Assembly (NCBI GenBank): GCA_039720395.1
Contig: CM077833.1
Coordinates: 15,437,133-15,501,132, forward strand
DNA from: Liquidambar formosana
Taxonomy: Eukaryota; Streptophyta; Magnoliopsida; Saxifragales; Altingiaceae
DNA length: 64,000 nucleotides
Reading direction: 5' to 3'
Shown in pieces: positions 1 to 12,952 of this stretch (positions within the stretch are counted from its first letter, which is position 1; every line of letters starts with the position of its first letter). Made by a program: the position numbers and the translations under genes. A model generated the notes under the pieces. The model saw nothing but the letters and a program-made list of their open reading frames with translations, ran no database searches and was not told the origin of the DNA.

Positions 1-3000
1 GACATTTAATGGGTCTACGTATTTTAATTTAACACCAGTTAATTAATAGGGCGGTTTAAGATGTAACAGGCTTATTTGTATTTCGTGGTGATTTTTGGTA
101 ATGTATCCAGTATCTATACCACATTATCAAATTGTTGTTAAAATGCTGTATGAAAAACGGTAGATGGATTTTGAAAACACGTTGTTAGTGTTTTTGAAAA
201 CAGAAAATAATGAAAGTGATGCATAAGAAGTGTTTGGTTTTAAAAAACTGTTTTCTAGAAAATTTCCCAAAAACAGTTTGGTTCAGGAAACTTCCAAATT
301 CACTTTTCATGTTTCAAAAAAATGGAGGCCCATTGATGACTGAGACAACCTGAAGTGAGTTCTGGGCTCTTAATTTTTGTAGGATGTCCAAACACCTCCA
401 TGTTTCGAGTTGCTTTAAAATGAAGTCCAGATCATCCATTAGTCTTGTTCCTCTTTAGTCCCCTATATTTCAAAAGTTGTTTTACATGTCTCTTCCTCGC
501 TTTGACTCCTTTCTAAGCAAGTCCTATTTTCACTATTGATGGTAGAATACTGTAGCATCTTTTGGAACAATATAGCATCCTTTGGAACAACAATCCTTTC
601 TCTTGGTATGTTTTGCATGTTCAACTTTTTAGCATTTGTATATTATAATGTGTCGAGCTTTAGTTATTCTTTGGTTCCTATCATATTGTTTCTCTATTAC
701 AAAAGAAATTAAATGCTCCCAATCACTACCCATGTTCCTCCTTTATTTATTTATTATTATTATTTGTATTCTGGCATGTTTTAGTTGTTGGATCAACCTA
801 TTAGATGCTGAATGACCTTGTTTTGCATCTAAATCTTTTTCCTTTTATTTTTTTCTTGAAAAAATAAATGTACAGATACTTCCAGGGCATCCCTGAGGCT
901 GTTTCAGAAAATGAACACAGAGGTGGCTGTGCATGCTGATTTGGAATACCAAATGATTTGACAAGACTCATCTCAAAGAATAATGTGGTGGTTTTTTTTT
1001 TTTTTTTTTTCCTTTTCCATTTTGTTTTAGTTTCATCTTTGTTGGGGTCCTTGTGATTTCCTTTTCTTTTTTTCTTTTTTCCTCTTTTTTTTTGGTTTTT
1101 TATAATGTTGGGGGGAGTGCCCACTGTATGCTAAGCTCTCGCGATCAAGGGATGCTTGAATGTTTGAGTGTTCTCTTTGTTTCCATTTTAGAAGAATGTA
1201 ATTTTGTTTTGGGAAAGGTGAAGTTCAAAAATTCAAAGTTGTAGAAGCCCATATTGGATTGATCTACCACTAATTGTTTCACTTTGCTTTGCTATTGAAT
1301 GGTTCTAGTTGTGAAATTAATCTTCTTGGCTATGAAACTTTTTGTTCTTTGCTCAATTGTTTTGACGCTCAAGATGCAGTTGCTGGTATTGGTAAATTAT
1401 TAAAATGCTACAATAAAACTGTAGGAATTGTTTAAGAAAAAAGGATAATTTATGGATGGAGGCGTGTAGTGTCACGTCTTGGCTCCACAGAAGCGTGATC
1501 AAATTAATGTAAATGCAACACGTTAATAAACATCAGACAATTTTTTGCAAATAATTAACCCATGTCCAACCTTGAGGGTCGGATCGGGTGGTTTAGGACT
1601 CTTGCCAAGTAAAAGGCTTTGAGTTCAACTCTCATCACTCTCTCTTAAGTCATTTTCATATATTTTGTCTTCTAATTATCCATTGCAAGTGAGACAGGAC
1701 CCTATGTGCCTAGGGCATTAGTGGAGTGCCAATAATAACTAGGGTTTTAGAGAAAGCGTAAGGGTTTATGAGAATGGGTAAAAGTTTGGTGGTGGAAAGA
1801 AATCCTCTTTTATTTATTTATTTATTATTATTATTTTTTTTTGTACTAAAATCAATTTGTTCTTAGTAGTCATTTTGGTAAGAAGTTAAATGGTAATATA
1901 AATTTCCATTAATTGGTGGGTGCGGAGAGCAAGTTTCGTGGCAATAATGGCAAGTTTTCCTTTATCTGAATTGTTTTACCATATTTTCCCATATAAATCA
2001 ATTTCCAACATTGCCCTTATGAAATTCTTTGTAATTTGTGGTTTACAAAAACATATGTAACCGGTTAGTAGTAAAACAAAGTCATGTAAATAGTTAGCTT
2101 CTCCTTTATGATTTAATAGACAGACTTCTCTTTTCTTTTTTCATTTTTTCATTTTTCTTTTAAGTAAATGCTTGGGTTCAAACTCCTAACCCATCACAAA
2201 TCATTATTTCAAGTTTACAGTGCATTTTATTAAGCATCTCCCCCACTTTTTTATTTTATTTTTTGGTTTGAAACCCCATATACATATTGTTTAAAAAATA
2301 CATGCAAATCCAAATTGCATTAATTTGATCGATTTATTAATTAGACTTTTAACTTATTTCTGAAAGCAACGATTTTCAGGTAGTTTACTACCCGACCCAA
2401 TACTGATGTGTGACGGATCGGGCCCAAGTGCCCATCACACACGCCTCCAAAGTTTGGAGATTCAGCGACGACATCTCGATTGACACGTGATGCGAGACTT
2501 ACATGGGCGTATCAATGTGTCCTACATTGACACCAATCAAACCGCGAGGTTCTGACGAATGACAAATTTATGCACAATTGGATTGGCATAATCAATGTAT
2601 CATACATCCACCAGTCAAACCTCGACGATTCGAAAAGTACCACTGACAAGAGGGCATTTTATTGCACATGACAAAATTATGCAAAATTGGATCTCTCACC
2701 CATTCAATCACTCCTTTCAACTCCTCCTCCTCTCTGCTCTCTCCAGAAGCAGCTACCCTTCATAGTCCTTACAGTGAATGACTGGTTGGGTTGGGACAAT
2801 ATCTGTTAGGTGAAAGTGATGAAGAATTGAAGAGCCCAAAAACTCAGCGCCCACTGCAAGTGGAAGTGATGCCTCTACACAATGTGCTGTTGCCTATTAA
2901 CATGTCAGAAGCCAGCCAAGGTCCGCACAAATGAGAAGAAAATCAGCATGATGAGATTGGCCTGCCTAATGCCTGTTCAGTTCATCATATTTTTCAATTC

Positions 3001-3337
3001 ACTCACTCTGCCATTTTTTATTTTATGAAAAATAATTTTGAAAGTGTAATTATTATGGAGAATGTAACTCATGCGAGGTACAATTTTGCTGATGGAATGT
3101 GGTTGGAATCCTAGCTATGTTGGACCGTTGGTGGACCTCATATTTTCGGAGTTGGAAGATATTATAATTAATTCGTTATAATCGTACCTTAAAGATACAT
3201 GGTTGATGCCTCTCCCACATGTAATTAGGAAAATTGAATATAATATTACCTTTGAATTTCAATTAAGCCAAGAGATCCAATTTGAATGTCTATATGAGAG
3301 TTTCATTAAGCATTTGCTTATTAATCCCCATCTAATA
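1..3337. other. Left-edge region without a recognisable gene
   Basis: AT-rich sequence with poly-T and TTA-rich tracts (990-1012, 1800-1845). No spliced coding pattern is seen on either strand. The short open frames are low in complexity or unsupported. The stretch at 2440-2640 has two imperfect copies of a motif containing ACAAATTATGCAAAATTGGA. Confidence 0.5.
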
Positions 3338-4066
3338 TTGAGGAGTATATTAACAACACAATTTAGTTTAGGACATCGTGGGAGGCTACAACGAATTTAG
3401 GGAGGTTATGATCGATTTTAAAGAGCTCGTCGTATTTAGAAAGTGTCGTGGACATTTTGGGAGTGTATTGACATCATAATTGAGTTTAAGACATGGTAGG
3501 AAGCTACAACGAGTTTAGAGAGGCTATAATTGATTTTAGAGAGCCTCATGGTGTTTAGAAAGTGTCGTGGAGATTTTAGAAGTGTATTGATATCACAATT
3601 GAGTTGAGGATGCCATGGGAGGCTACAATGAGTCTAGGGAGGCTATAATTTATTTTAGAGTCTCATGGTGTTTAGAAAGCATTGTGAGCATTTTAGGAGC
3701 GTATTGACATAACAATTGAGTTTAGGACGCCGTGGGAGGCTACAACGATTCTAAGGAGGTTTTAATTGATTTTAGAGGGTCTCACGGTGTTTAGAAAGTG
3801 TCGTACCGATTTTAGGGATGTATTGATATCGCAATTGAGTTTAGGACGTGTGGAAAGCTACAACAAATTTAAGGAGGCTTTGATTGATTTTAGAGAATCT
3901 CGTGTTATTTAGCAAACGTAGTAGGAATTTTAAGAATGTATTGACATCACAATTGAGGTAAGCACGTCGTGGAAGGCTGCAACAATTTTAGGAAGGTTTT
4001 AATTGATTTTAGAAAATCTCGTAATGTCTAGAAAACGTCGTGAGAATTTTAAGAGTATATTGACGT
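3338..4066. repeat. 118-bp tandem repeat array, six units
   Basis: Units anchored on a GACxxCGTGGGAGGCTACAAC motif start at 3372, 3490, 3609, 3726, 3845 and 3962, a period of 117-119 bp. Each also carries TTAGAAAGTGTCGTG and GTATTGACATCACAATTGAG. Copies have diverged by substitutions and 1-2 bp indels. There is no unique spacer, so this is a minisatellite and not a CRISPR array. Confidence 0.85.
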
Positions 4067-4503
4067 ATACCCACTTTGTGGGCCAAAGTCAATCTGCTAT
4101 CTGTTCATGAACCTTGAGCGTCCCCCCTCAATCTGGTAGGATGATAGCGAGATGGCTAGAGAGAGCTATTGAGCTTTGGGAGCACAAGATTGAATGTTGG
4201 CAGGAAAAAGCCTCCTTTTCTAGCTATATTTTGTTTCTTTGTCTAGAATTTGAATTCTTCAATAATTGTGCTTTAATTTCCATTATATATGTGAATATAG
4301 ACTATTGCATGGAATCTCTTCATGATGTCTTCCATCTTAGATTTTTTTTTCTTTTTCTTTTCTCTTTTTTGGTTGGGGTAATGGAATGATGCATGTCTTC
4401 ACTTTTTTGTAGTGGAGAATGTGGAGAAGTCTAGAGTCTGAATTGAATAGGAGGGATCTTGAATTATTATGCTGAAAAGTTGTCTTGGGAAAGGGATTCT
4501 AAT

Positions 4504-4901
4504 GAGGACATCTTCAATAGAGAGCTATTGTGTGAATTAAAGTTATAAATAGTTTTTAATTCTAAAGGACATTTTCAAATGGGAGAGTTAAATGATGAGT
4601 TAAAATAACCCAGAGCTAGACTGAGAGCCAAATTTAAAGAGTTAAATGATGAGTTAAAATAACCCAGAGCTAAACGGAGAGCCAAATTTGGCTCTCAATT
4701 TAGTTCTGAACTTTTTGGCTATATGGGGAATGGTAGTTGGAAAAAGAGAAAACTAGGTAAGTTCAAAAAAAGCTTTTGCTCCATTGGAGTAGCTACTTTA
4801 CTACGGAGAGCAATTTTTACTGTAGAGAGTTATTTTTACACTTTTTGAGCTAAAAATAGCTCTTATCTCACCAAAATAGCTCTCTTGGGTTAGAGATGTT
4901 C
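4504..4901. mobile_element. MITE with GAGCATCTCT-type ends
   Basis: The left end GAGGACATCTTCAATAG and the right end (inward GAACATCTCTAACCCAAG) are inverted repeats. The body is rich in GAGTTAAAATAA/GAGCTAAAAATAG and contains a short internal direct duplication near 4585-4690. The heptamer TTCTAAT occurs on both flanks. The related copy is at 29135-29465. Confidence 0.6.
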
Positions 4902-6076
4902 TAATAGTTTCTTGTATTCTTTTTAGGATTTTGTCACAATTAACTTGGCCGGTTTGGATAGTATTCTCATGTAGGTTATGGGTAATTAATTGCATTTGTG
5001 TCGTCTGAATCAAGTAGCTCTCATGGTGCATTTGATTTTGGATTATCACGCAATTTTCTCCCAGCCTTTGTTTCTAAATGAAACTTTTTGTGTTAATTGC
5101 ATGTTAATAATATTAGTATAACAACCCAAATTTTGCGTATCCTTTGTTTATGCATGAAGGATCACAAATTCGCAATTAGTCTGTGATGTATTTATATTCA
5201 TTCATCAATTAATTTGCTTGCATTCTTGCAAGTTATTTTATCGTATTAGGATTTTTTTTTTTTTTGGATAACTGGTAGAATTTACTCTCTCTATTAGCTT
5301 GTATTTGAGATCACTCAACAAGTGAGGAGAATGTCACAAGGCTATCATGCCATTGGCATCCTATTGGGTACGTTTGTTATGGTTGGATTATTTCTAGATT
5401 TAATACATTTAACTTTATTTCTTCATAATTAGCCATGAATTGAGCAAAATTAAATCATACCTATTTACCCCATTTAGATCATATTATTATTTTTTTTTTC
5501 ATCAGAGAAAAACAATTTGATATATATTAAGACAATAAGTGAGATTACAGCTTAGGAACCCTTCCACAATTAAATTATAGGCTGAAGCATCCATAAAATT
5601 AATTAATATATTTTCAAGAGTTTAACTCAATTTCTTGTAGGGTAGGTGTTACGTACCGACTACACATATTTCTAGTCTAATAGTTTTCACAAAGATAAAC
5701 CAAAACACACATATTACATTCTTTTATTGTGGAAATAACTTCAAATTAAACATACATAGTTATGCTACATTTTCCTTTTTTATAAAAGAGTTGTTCACCT
5801 TTTTGTGCGAACAACTCTATTATCAATAAAGAAAAGAATTAATAGAAGGAAAGAAAGAAGACAATAAAAGATGAAAGATAAAAATTGTGCTACATAAATT
5901 GAACTATTAAATATTTTTTCTCGGACAAAATAATTAAGACAAATCAATACCTCGCGCAACTTCTGTCCTATGCAAATCCCAAGGGTGAATTGGTGGTTCT
6001 TAGGGCATATGCTTCAAGAAGTGGGCGGTCCTATATTCTATTTTCACTCCTCTTTGAGACTAGATATCAGTTGGAT
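4902..6076. other. Intergenic region downstream of laccase A
   Basis: Probable 3' UTR and flank of laccase A. It is AT-rich and no coding frame is seen. A short inverted repeat AGAGTTGTTCACC...GAACAACTCT at 5786-5818 could form a hairpin. Confidence 0.4.
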
Positions 6077-9000
6077 TTATCTTAATTGATTATTGTTAAC
6101 CGATGCAGAGTGAGTGACGATCTTACTCGTACCAGTACATGGAGGCAAGTAAGCAGGGGGGTTGCGAATACTCGTTTCAGGAGTGCCACCGTTCTTCACA
6201 ATGAAAACAGTGTTCATACCCCAGCTCATATGTCGATCCAAATGACAGTGCCAAAACCATACACCTAGCAAATTGATCCATCTCAGTATTTGTGATAAGC
6301 ATATAATTAATTAAAGTGTAAGCTTAAAGTAAAGTTTTGGTTTCTACCAAAGGCCTGATCCTACTCATGCAAGCGGCAATAATGGTATTATAGTCTAATG
6401 GCATTTGTCTTACTTGTTAAGTGAGTAATCTCGGATTCAAACTTATAGAGAAGTATTGATACCCATTTGTTGATATTAATCAAGAGTAGGATTAAGCTAG
6501 GATAAGGGTAATTTCTATCAATTGTCCCACAAAAAAATAAAATAAAAAAATAAAAATTCATGCATGAGGCCAAGGCAAATTGGAATGTTTGGACTAATTA
6601 ACTTTTGCTAGCTAGGTTGATTAAATGCAATGTTAATTGTACATAAAATGAAAAGAACATACCGGGATTACTTGCGATGAATCTAATTGCAACCCATCCA
6701 TTCTTAGGAATCATAATTGTATTCACTTCAGGTGGATCGATCAAGTTAAATCTTGCTGGGTCGGTCTCGTTGTCGAAATCCCCATGACTAAATCCAATCA
6801 CATAGAAGCTATAACCATGCAAATGCATTGGATGATCCTCTGACGTATCCATCACATTAGTACCTTGAAACACTATCTCCACTGATTCATTATAATCCAA
6901 CACCTTCACCTTCGTCCCCTTCACTGTTAATTCAGCACTGCTCGGTGGATCCTTTGCCGTAAAGTCATAATAAGACGGTGGCTGGTCGGGAAAATCTGTG
7001 GTGAAAAACCCACTCATGTTCCTGCGTTAAGGCATCCATGAGAGTAAGTCCATTATATTGTTTGACACTACGTTGATTTAATGCAGCAAGGACTTCCTTG
7101 TCCAAGGGTAAACCCCGATCCGAGATTTAATTTGGTGCTGTGCACATCAAAAGGCTAACATTTTGCCAACACCGTAGATGCTTTATTTTGCCTCCTGTGA
7201 ACAGCACGGTTGGCAAAATTTCAGCTCTTGGAAGTACACAGCACGATAATGCTGTGCACAAACACCAAATCCGGAGGCATAAACCCCCCCTTCACTCCCT
7301 AAATCCCAAAAAAAAGGTCACCATCTGCTACTTCAGCCTAGCTTGATTTCATTGATTTATATTGTGGGGAAATTTTTTACTCTAATTACTTCACCTTCCT
7401 ACCATAGAATTTTTAGGACATTAACAATCACAGCATTATGATTCCAGCTTGTTATTTAATTGTTACACTACCCTACCTTTCATTAATTATAATTTAATTT
7501 AAATGGCTAAATACAAAATGGAAAACAAGATTAAAAGGAATTAATACCTGTAGTAGGCGAGTAGTACATCTGTAGTTGGGTTGCCCCAACTTATGTTGTT
7601 CATGCTTGAAGCAAGGCTAGTCTGGTTGTTTGGAAAGATAATCTGATTCATAGAAGCCACTATGTACATTCGGGTAGTGATGTGTCGTGGAACATTTATT
7701 GGGTACTCTGGGCTTGCCAAGCTCCTAAGGAGCTTTGTGAAGTTTATTGCAGCGAGGACATCCTCATAAGGAGGAAGGGTGGAAGGAAAGAAAGGAGACG
7801 ACGGGGGAGTGTAGTTGCCTCTGTACATGAGTATTGCCGTAGCATTCGTCATGTCATAGTCTGTGTCGTCTGGCCTCACACTGTCGAATTGTCTCACCGC
7901 CATGTAATAGTAGCCCAGAGGCTGGTTTGCCGTGACCAAAATGTCCATTGTCTGTCCTGGGCTTATCATGATATAACTCGTGACTATGGGTTTGAGGTAG
8001 GCACCATCCATTCCAACGACGGTGAGGTTATGTTGAGCGATTGCAAAGAAGAGTTCAGCATTCATGACTGCATTGACTAAGCGAAGAAGATAGGTCTTGC
8101 CATAATCAATTACCCTACGGAATGTTGTTTCTGCACAACATGAATGATGGTAATCAGACATGATATCCAGATTTTCTTCCCCTTAATTGTCCCTCATTAC
8201 AACATTTAAGTATATTAACTTGACGAAATTAACTATATAATTAATTTTCATTTAATTAAAGTGTACAATGTTATAATCTCTAATTGTATAACTATTATAT
8301 TACCCTTTAATCTTAATTAATATTAATGTAACTATAAATAGATACCATTTTAATTTATATGTGACCACAATAACTTAGTCAATGATTATATACATACATA
8401 CCGCTCGAGCAATTGCAAAAGTCTCCTGGTTCGCCATTGATGGTGTAAGCGTCCGATCGGGGAGTGTCTGAACCAGTTATGAGGTCCTCTTCCACCATCT
8501 TGTTCACATCTCCGAAATACCAAGATCCTACAAGTACAATAGGAGAGGAGTAAGACATGCGGTACTTAAACATTGATAGTGGCATTCTCTTCACTTGTTG
8601 AGTGAGTTATATCATATTCAAACTTAAGAAAAAACATTGATACTCATATATATGTTGATATTAGGAGGTTAGGGGAATGAGTAAACTCTATCGATTGTAA
8701 AAAAAAATAATAATAATCTTTGCGACGAAGTATCAATCTTCCCATGGGTATGTTGCATCCAGTCATTCGTACTAATATATGAAGGCTGATATTTGATCTA
8801 GCCTTATAAATTAACTTAACCAAAATTAACCAAAAATCAATGTCATTACAAAATAAATAAATAAGTACTAGAAGGTCCAATGACTCGCTAAATGTAGAGT
8901 CTCTTAAAACAATTCTATTGAGAGAGAGAGTGCACCACTCATGAGTAACTTACAACGATGGCTCAATGCACTTCAATTCCGATCTCCTCTTCCAACAATG

Positions 9001-10398
9001 ACTCCGTTCCCAAACACGTACAGCTTCACTCACAACGATGCCTCAATGCACCACCTCCGACGATTACCGTGCAACTACACTACCGATCTCCTCTTCTGTG
9101 TCGGCGTTTATTGTTTTTCACCATTTTTTTTTATTTATTTATGTATTTTCATATTTTTCTATGTTATTTATATATATATTTTTAATACATTTTCACATTT
9201 TTTTAATGCACCTTTTTGTTTTAATATCAGGAGGTTTTATATGTTTCGCACCCGAGTAATCCTTCTGGGTTATTTTTTTATAAATATTGTTTATCAAACT
9301 TATTTTTAAATAAAAAATTCTAATATTTATTTTGCTGATATATATATATATATATATAATTATTTTATTATATTATTTTAAATCAAGTTTCATTTTTTTT
9401 TTTTGTTGGTATTATTAAGATTTTATGAAACAATGGTTAAACGTCGTCATTCATAAGAAGCAAAACTCATCTTTTCATGATTTCCGTCAAATTGGTTAGT
9501 GATTTCACATTTTTATTTAAAAAAAATAAAATTTTGGGTCGATGAAGAGTGATTTCACTCTCACACCTTGAAGTTTAGACTTTAATTGATTGGTTTTAGA
9601 GTGCGAGATATCAAAGTGCATGCAAAACACCCCAAAGTTCAGGGGTGCTTACTATTATTTACCCTTAAAAACACTTATTTAGTATTTGGTGCGTCGCACT
9701 AGATAAAACCTAATTAATCTAATAGTAAAGATAAGATGATTATAAAAATTAAAAAAAATTTAAAAAAAAATACTTAATGCCCCTTATAGTAAGAATTTCT
9801 TAGAAAAAATATTTGCGTACCGAATACGATGATTTCTTCACCATCAGGTTTGGGAAACGGATAAGTGGTTCCGGCAGCTGGGTACACAACAATTGCACCA
9901 TGAACGCCTGCTCGTGTCCAATCACTATGGGCGTGCCACCATAGGGTTCCCTCTTCTTTAGAAAGTATGACTTCATAGGTGAAGTTCGATCCTGGTTCAA
10001 TTGGACACTGTGTGATATATTCTGGACCATCTGACCACGGATTCCTTGGTTGTTTCACTCCATGCCTGCAAATGTCAAATTTTCTTCCTAAGATGCGGAT
10101 GCGGTGCTAAGATTAAAAAACTCACCACCGAGCTCATCTCAATCATTGCATGATATTTTAGACGGTCGAGATTGAAAGATAAAAAAATTATCATTAAGAT
10201 TATTTTGATAATTTTAATAGTAATATTTTATCTTCTAATATTGAACGTCTAAAATCCCATCTAATGGCTGAGATCAGTTGGGCACGATGTACAACTCAAC
10301 ACTGAATCCATTTACGTTTGATTATGGGTGACTTTAACAGTGGAGGTCTATTTTTCAGATTTTTGAAGTTCAAAATAATACTAGTATATACTTCATCA

Positions 10399-10433
<35 letters not shown>

Positions 10434-11413
10434 CCTCGTATATAAAATGAAATCTAACTTCTAATAATTTTTAAATTTAAAAAAAAAATTAATTTTTATA
10501 TTACTCCTATATTAATTACATTAGGAGAATACTTCGCTGCACACACACAAGGAGAAGGCTGATGTAGGCACGTTTTTTAGCTGATACCTGTCCTTGTACA
10601 CATGCTAATCACGTGATTTTAAAACTGAAGTATTTGGCATTACTCCTTTCGTTTCTAAATAAGTGGTCCCTTTTTTTTTTTTTTTTTCTTTTTTAATGTT
10701 TCAAAATTATTGTCACATTTTAAAGGTCATTGGTTCTTTTTTATTCATTTCCTAAAATACCTTTACAAAGGTATTCTCTCTTTCTCTGATGTTTTGCACA
10801 CTTGAGGGTAAAATTAGAATTTCAAAACATATGTATTAATGTGAAAGCATTCAATAGAGTTTCATTAAAAAATATCTTTTTTCAAATGAATATGATCAAT
10901 TTGAAACGGAGGAAGTATATGATATGATTTGCATGCATACACGAGATAAGAGAGATAGAGAGAGAGAGAGAGAGAGTACCAATGAATGGTGATGCCATAA
11001 TCTCCTTGATTGTGAACATTTACGAAAATTGTATCCCCTTTATGGGCACGAATCACAGGTCCTGGGAAACTGTCGTTTACAGTCAGCATGCTTTTCGTAT
11101 TACACAGCTTTGTAAAATTTGTCTCCTTAACCTGTCAAAAGAAAAAAGAAAAAAACAATAGAAAGGATATTGAGAGAGAGAGAAGAAAGGCCCCTGGGGA
11201 GACCGCCGTGGGGGTGTGGAGTGGGATTGGCATGGACAAAACCCGCCCACAAACAATCCCATAAAAGAAAGCAAGTGCAAATTCATTGGCAGAAAGTACG
11301 TGCAGTGGTGGTCAGTAACTTACAACGAAGTCATAATAATGGACATTGCCTTCAGCCACGGAGAGGAGCATCCCACTCAATAAAACAAACCGTACCAATT
11401 CTGAAAAACCCAT
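6077..11413 (-). CDS. Laccase, LAC14-like (upstream-copy A of tandem pair), 7 exons
   Basis: Multicopper oxidase that would oxidise phenolics with reduction of O2 to water, secreted to the cell wall. Exons, 5' to 3': 11413-11324, 11131-10980, 10065-9821, 8527-8402, 8130-7548, 7021-6663 and 6264-6077. All introns are GT-AG and the joined frame is open for 580 residues plus stop, normal for plant laccases. The ATG at 11413 begins a hydrophobic signal peptide (about residues 1-22) followed by NVHYYDF. Copper motifs: HWHG (H80, H82), WWHAH (H125, H127), HPMHLHG (H462, H465, H467) and HCHLDRH (H524, C525, H526, H530), with axial-position Met535. Oddities: residues 365-380 replace the usual CPN..C.GP.G loop, so both cysteines are missing, and the usual Thr of TRATVHG is Gly. 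LAC14-like is assigned from motifs such as [14 protein letters not shown]. The substrate is unknown. Confidence 0.93.
7129..7270. mobile_element. Small MITE in intron 5 of laccase A
   Basis: The ends TTTGGTGCTGTGCACA and (inward from the right) TTTGGTGTTTGTGCACA are inverted repeats about 140 bp apart. GGTTGGCAAAAT and ATTTTGCCAACACC inside also pair. It is absent from the matching intron of laccase B. Confidence 0.6.
10097..10309. mobile_element. MITE in intron 2 of laccase A
   Basis: The outer ends GGATGCGGTGCTAAG and inward GGATTCAGTGTTGAG pair. Inside, GATATTTTAGACGGTC pairs with the complement of GAACGTCTAAAATCCC, giving a foldback of about 213 bp. No clear target duplication was found. 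Confidence 0.55.
10643..10915. mobile_element. Stowaway-like MITE in intron 2 of laccase A
   Basis: Flanked by TA on both sides, with ends CTCCTTTCGTTTC and inward CTTCCTCCGTTTC. The internal sequence, including TTTCAAAATTATTGTCAC and TTTCCTAAAATACC, is shared with the copies at 11944, 14196 and 34621. Confidence 0.75.
10957..10977. repeat. (GA)n tract next to exon 2 donor of laccase A
   Basis: On the gene strand this is a CT tract that starts within a few bases of the exon 2 splice donor. Laccase B has the same arrangement at 40327-40355. Confidence 0.8.
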
Positions 11414-11477
11414 CTTAAACCCAGTAAGAGTCTTTGGTGAGGCTCATTCCTTTGGGAGCTAGACAAGTAGCCATCTC

Positions 11478-11485
11478 TATATATA
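11478..11485 (-). promoter_or_regulatory. Probable TATA box of laccase A
   Basis: TATATATA inside a CTATATATAG context lies 65 bp upstream of the ATG. This would give a short 5' UTR of roughly 35 nt. Position and sequence fit a plant core promoter; no transcript evidence is available. Confidence 0.5.
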
Positions 11486-11943
11486 GAGAAGGGAAAGAAG
11501 GAAGAAGGCAAGGAACTATATTTCCTTGTGGCCGTTATTGACTGGTTAGATTGGACTTGCTGTTGGCTGGAGCTAGCTCTTTTTACTATCAATAATTAGG
11601 TGGAGTCGTGAAGACGGCCACAGGGGTGTATTATTGTTTTTGGTACTCTTTTTTCTTTTGGGATATTGGAGGAATTACAAACAGGTCCGGCTTGGGGTCA
11701 ATAATTACATTTCAATAAAAATGATTACTAACTTAACTAATAATGACTACTAACTTAACTAATAATGACTACTAATACACCCCTTTTCCCTCCCCTTTTT
11801 CTTTCTCTCCCTTCCATCACCAAACATAGGGTTGGTTAATTGGGTTGTCCCAATGCATCCTGTACGTCTCGTGTCAAACTTCTTGCCAGACTCAGAGAAT
11901 CAGGCAACCCCTAGGGACTCCCAGAAGAGCAATTATTTTTTAT

Positions 11944-12205
11944 TCGTTCCATTCTTAAATAAGTGACTTACTCTTTTTTTGTGTAATGTTTCAAAATTAT
12001 TGTCATATCTTAAAAGTCAATAGTTTTTTTTGATTCATTTCCTAAAATACTCTTACAAAAGTATTCTTTCTTTTTTTAATATTTTGCACACTTGAGGGCA
12101 AAATTGAAATCTTAAAACATATGCATTGATGTGAAAGCATTTAATAGGATTTTTTTTTAAAACTTGTTTTTTTAAAGGGGATGGTCAATTTAAAACGAAG
12201 GAAGC
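11944..12205. mobile_element. Stowaway-like MITE
   Basis: Same family as the element at 10643-10915 and in the same orientation. The ends (CGTTCCATTCTTAAATAAG and inward CTTCCTTCGTTTTAAATT) are somewhat decayed. Confidence 0.65.
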
Positions 12206-12921
12206 AATAAATATCAGTATGAGACAATTAGTCTAAGCTGAGCGAATTTACTTAAACATGACTATAATAACTTTTCAACTATTAAGGAACCAATGATAAT
12301 AAGGACCTAGATAAACCTATAGAGTGGGGATTTGCAAATGCTCCTCAAATTGGTTGAGTTATAATATAACCTCAAGTTTACAAAAAATTAGTAACTCCAA
12401 CATATGAGTAAGATTGCACTATTATCCTCAAAACTTAAATCCTTAATAAGGCCGGCTCCTGCCTAGGATACCTAAGCAGTTGCTTAAGACTTCAAAATTG
12501 GGGAAGGTTATGTATATGTATACATTGACTCGTCAAGTCTGAATGAGAGAAACTTGTATGTAATTATGATATCACTGATTTGATGTCACAAACCAATAAA
12601 AATGAAGTAAAGTGAGATGGTAAAAATACACTTACTAACCCGTGACACCATTAATGCAAGTTCTCTCCATATGGTGATAAGATGTTTACATATTTTATTC
12701 TAATAGATTTTTACCTTGATACACGTGTACTGATGAGGGGAATCATGCCATGGTTTATACCTGCTTGCTCATTCCACCACACTAAATGACTTACATATTT
12801 TGTTCCAATAGATTTTTACCTTGATACATGTGTACTAATAAGGGGAATCATGCCATGGTTTATACACGCTTGCTCATCCTACCACAATAAATGACTTGCA
12901 CTTGCTTTTGGAAATACCTCT

Positions 12922-12952
<31 letters not shown>

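Noticed and set aside
3338..4066. Regularly spaced repeats resembling a CRISPR array
   Set aside because: Units are contiguous 118-bp tandem copies without unique spacers, in a plant nuclear genome.
8941..9309. 122-codon open frame in intron 3 of laccase A
   Set aside because: Low-complexity Phe/Ile/Tyr-rich translation of AT-rich intron sequence; the laccase splice sites on the other strand explain the region.
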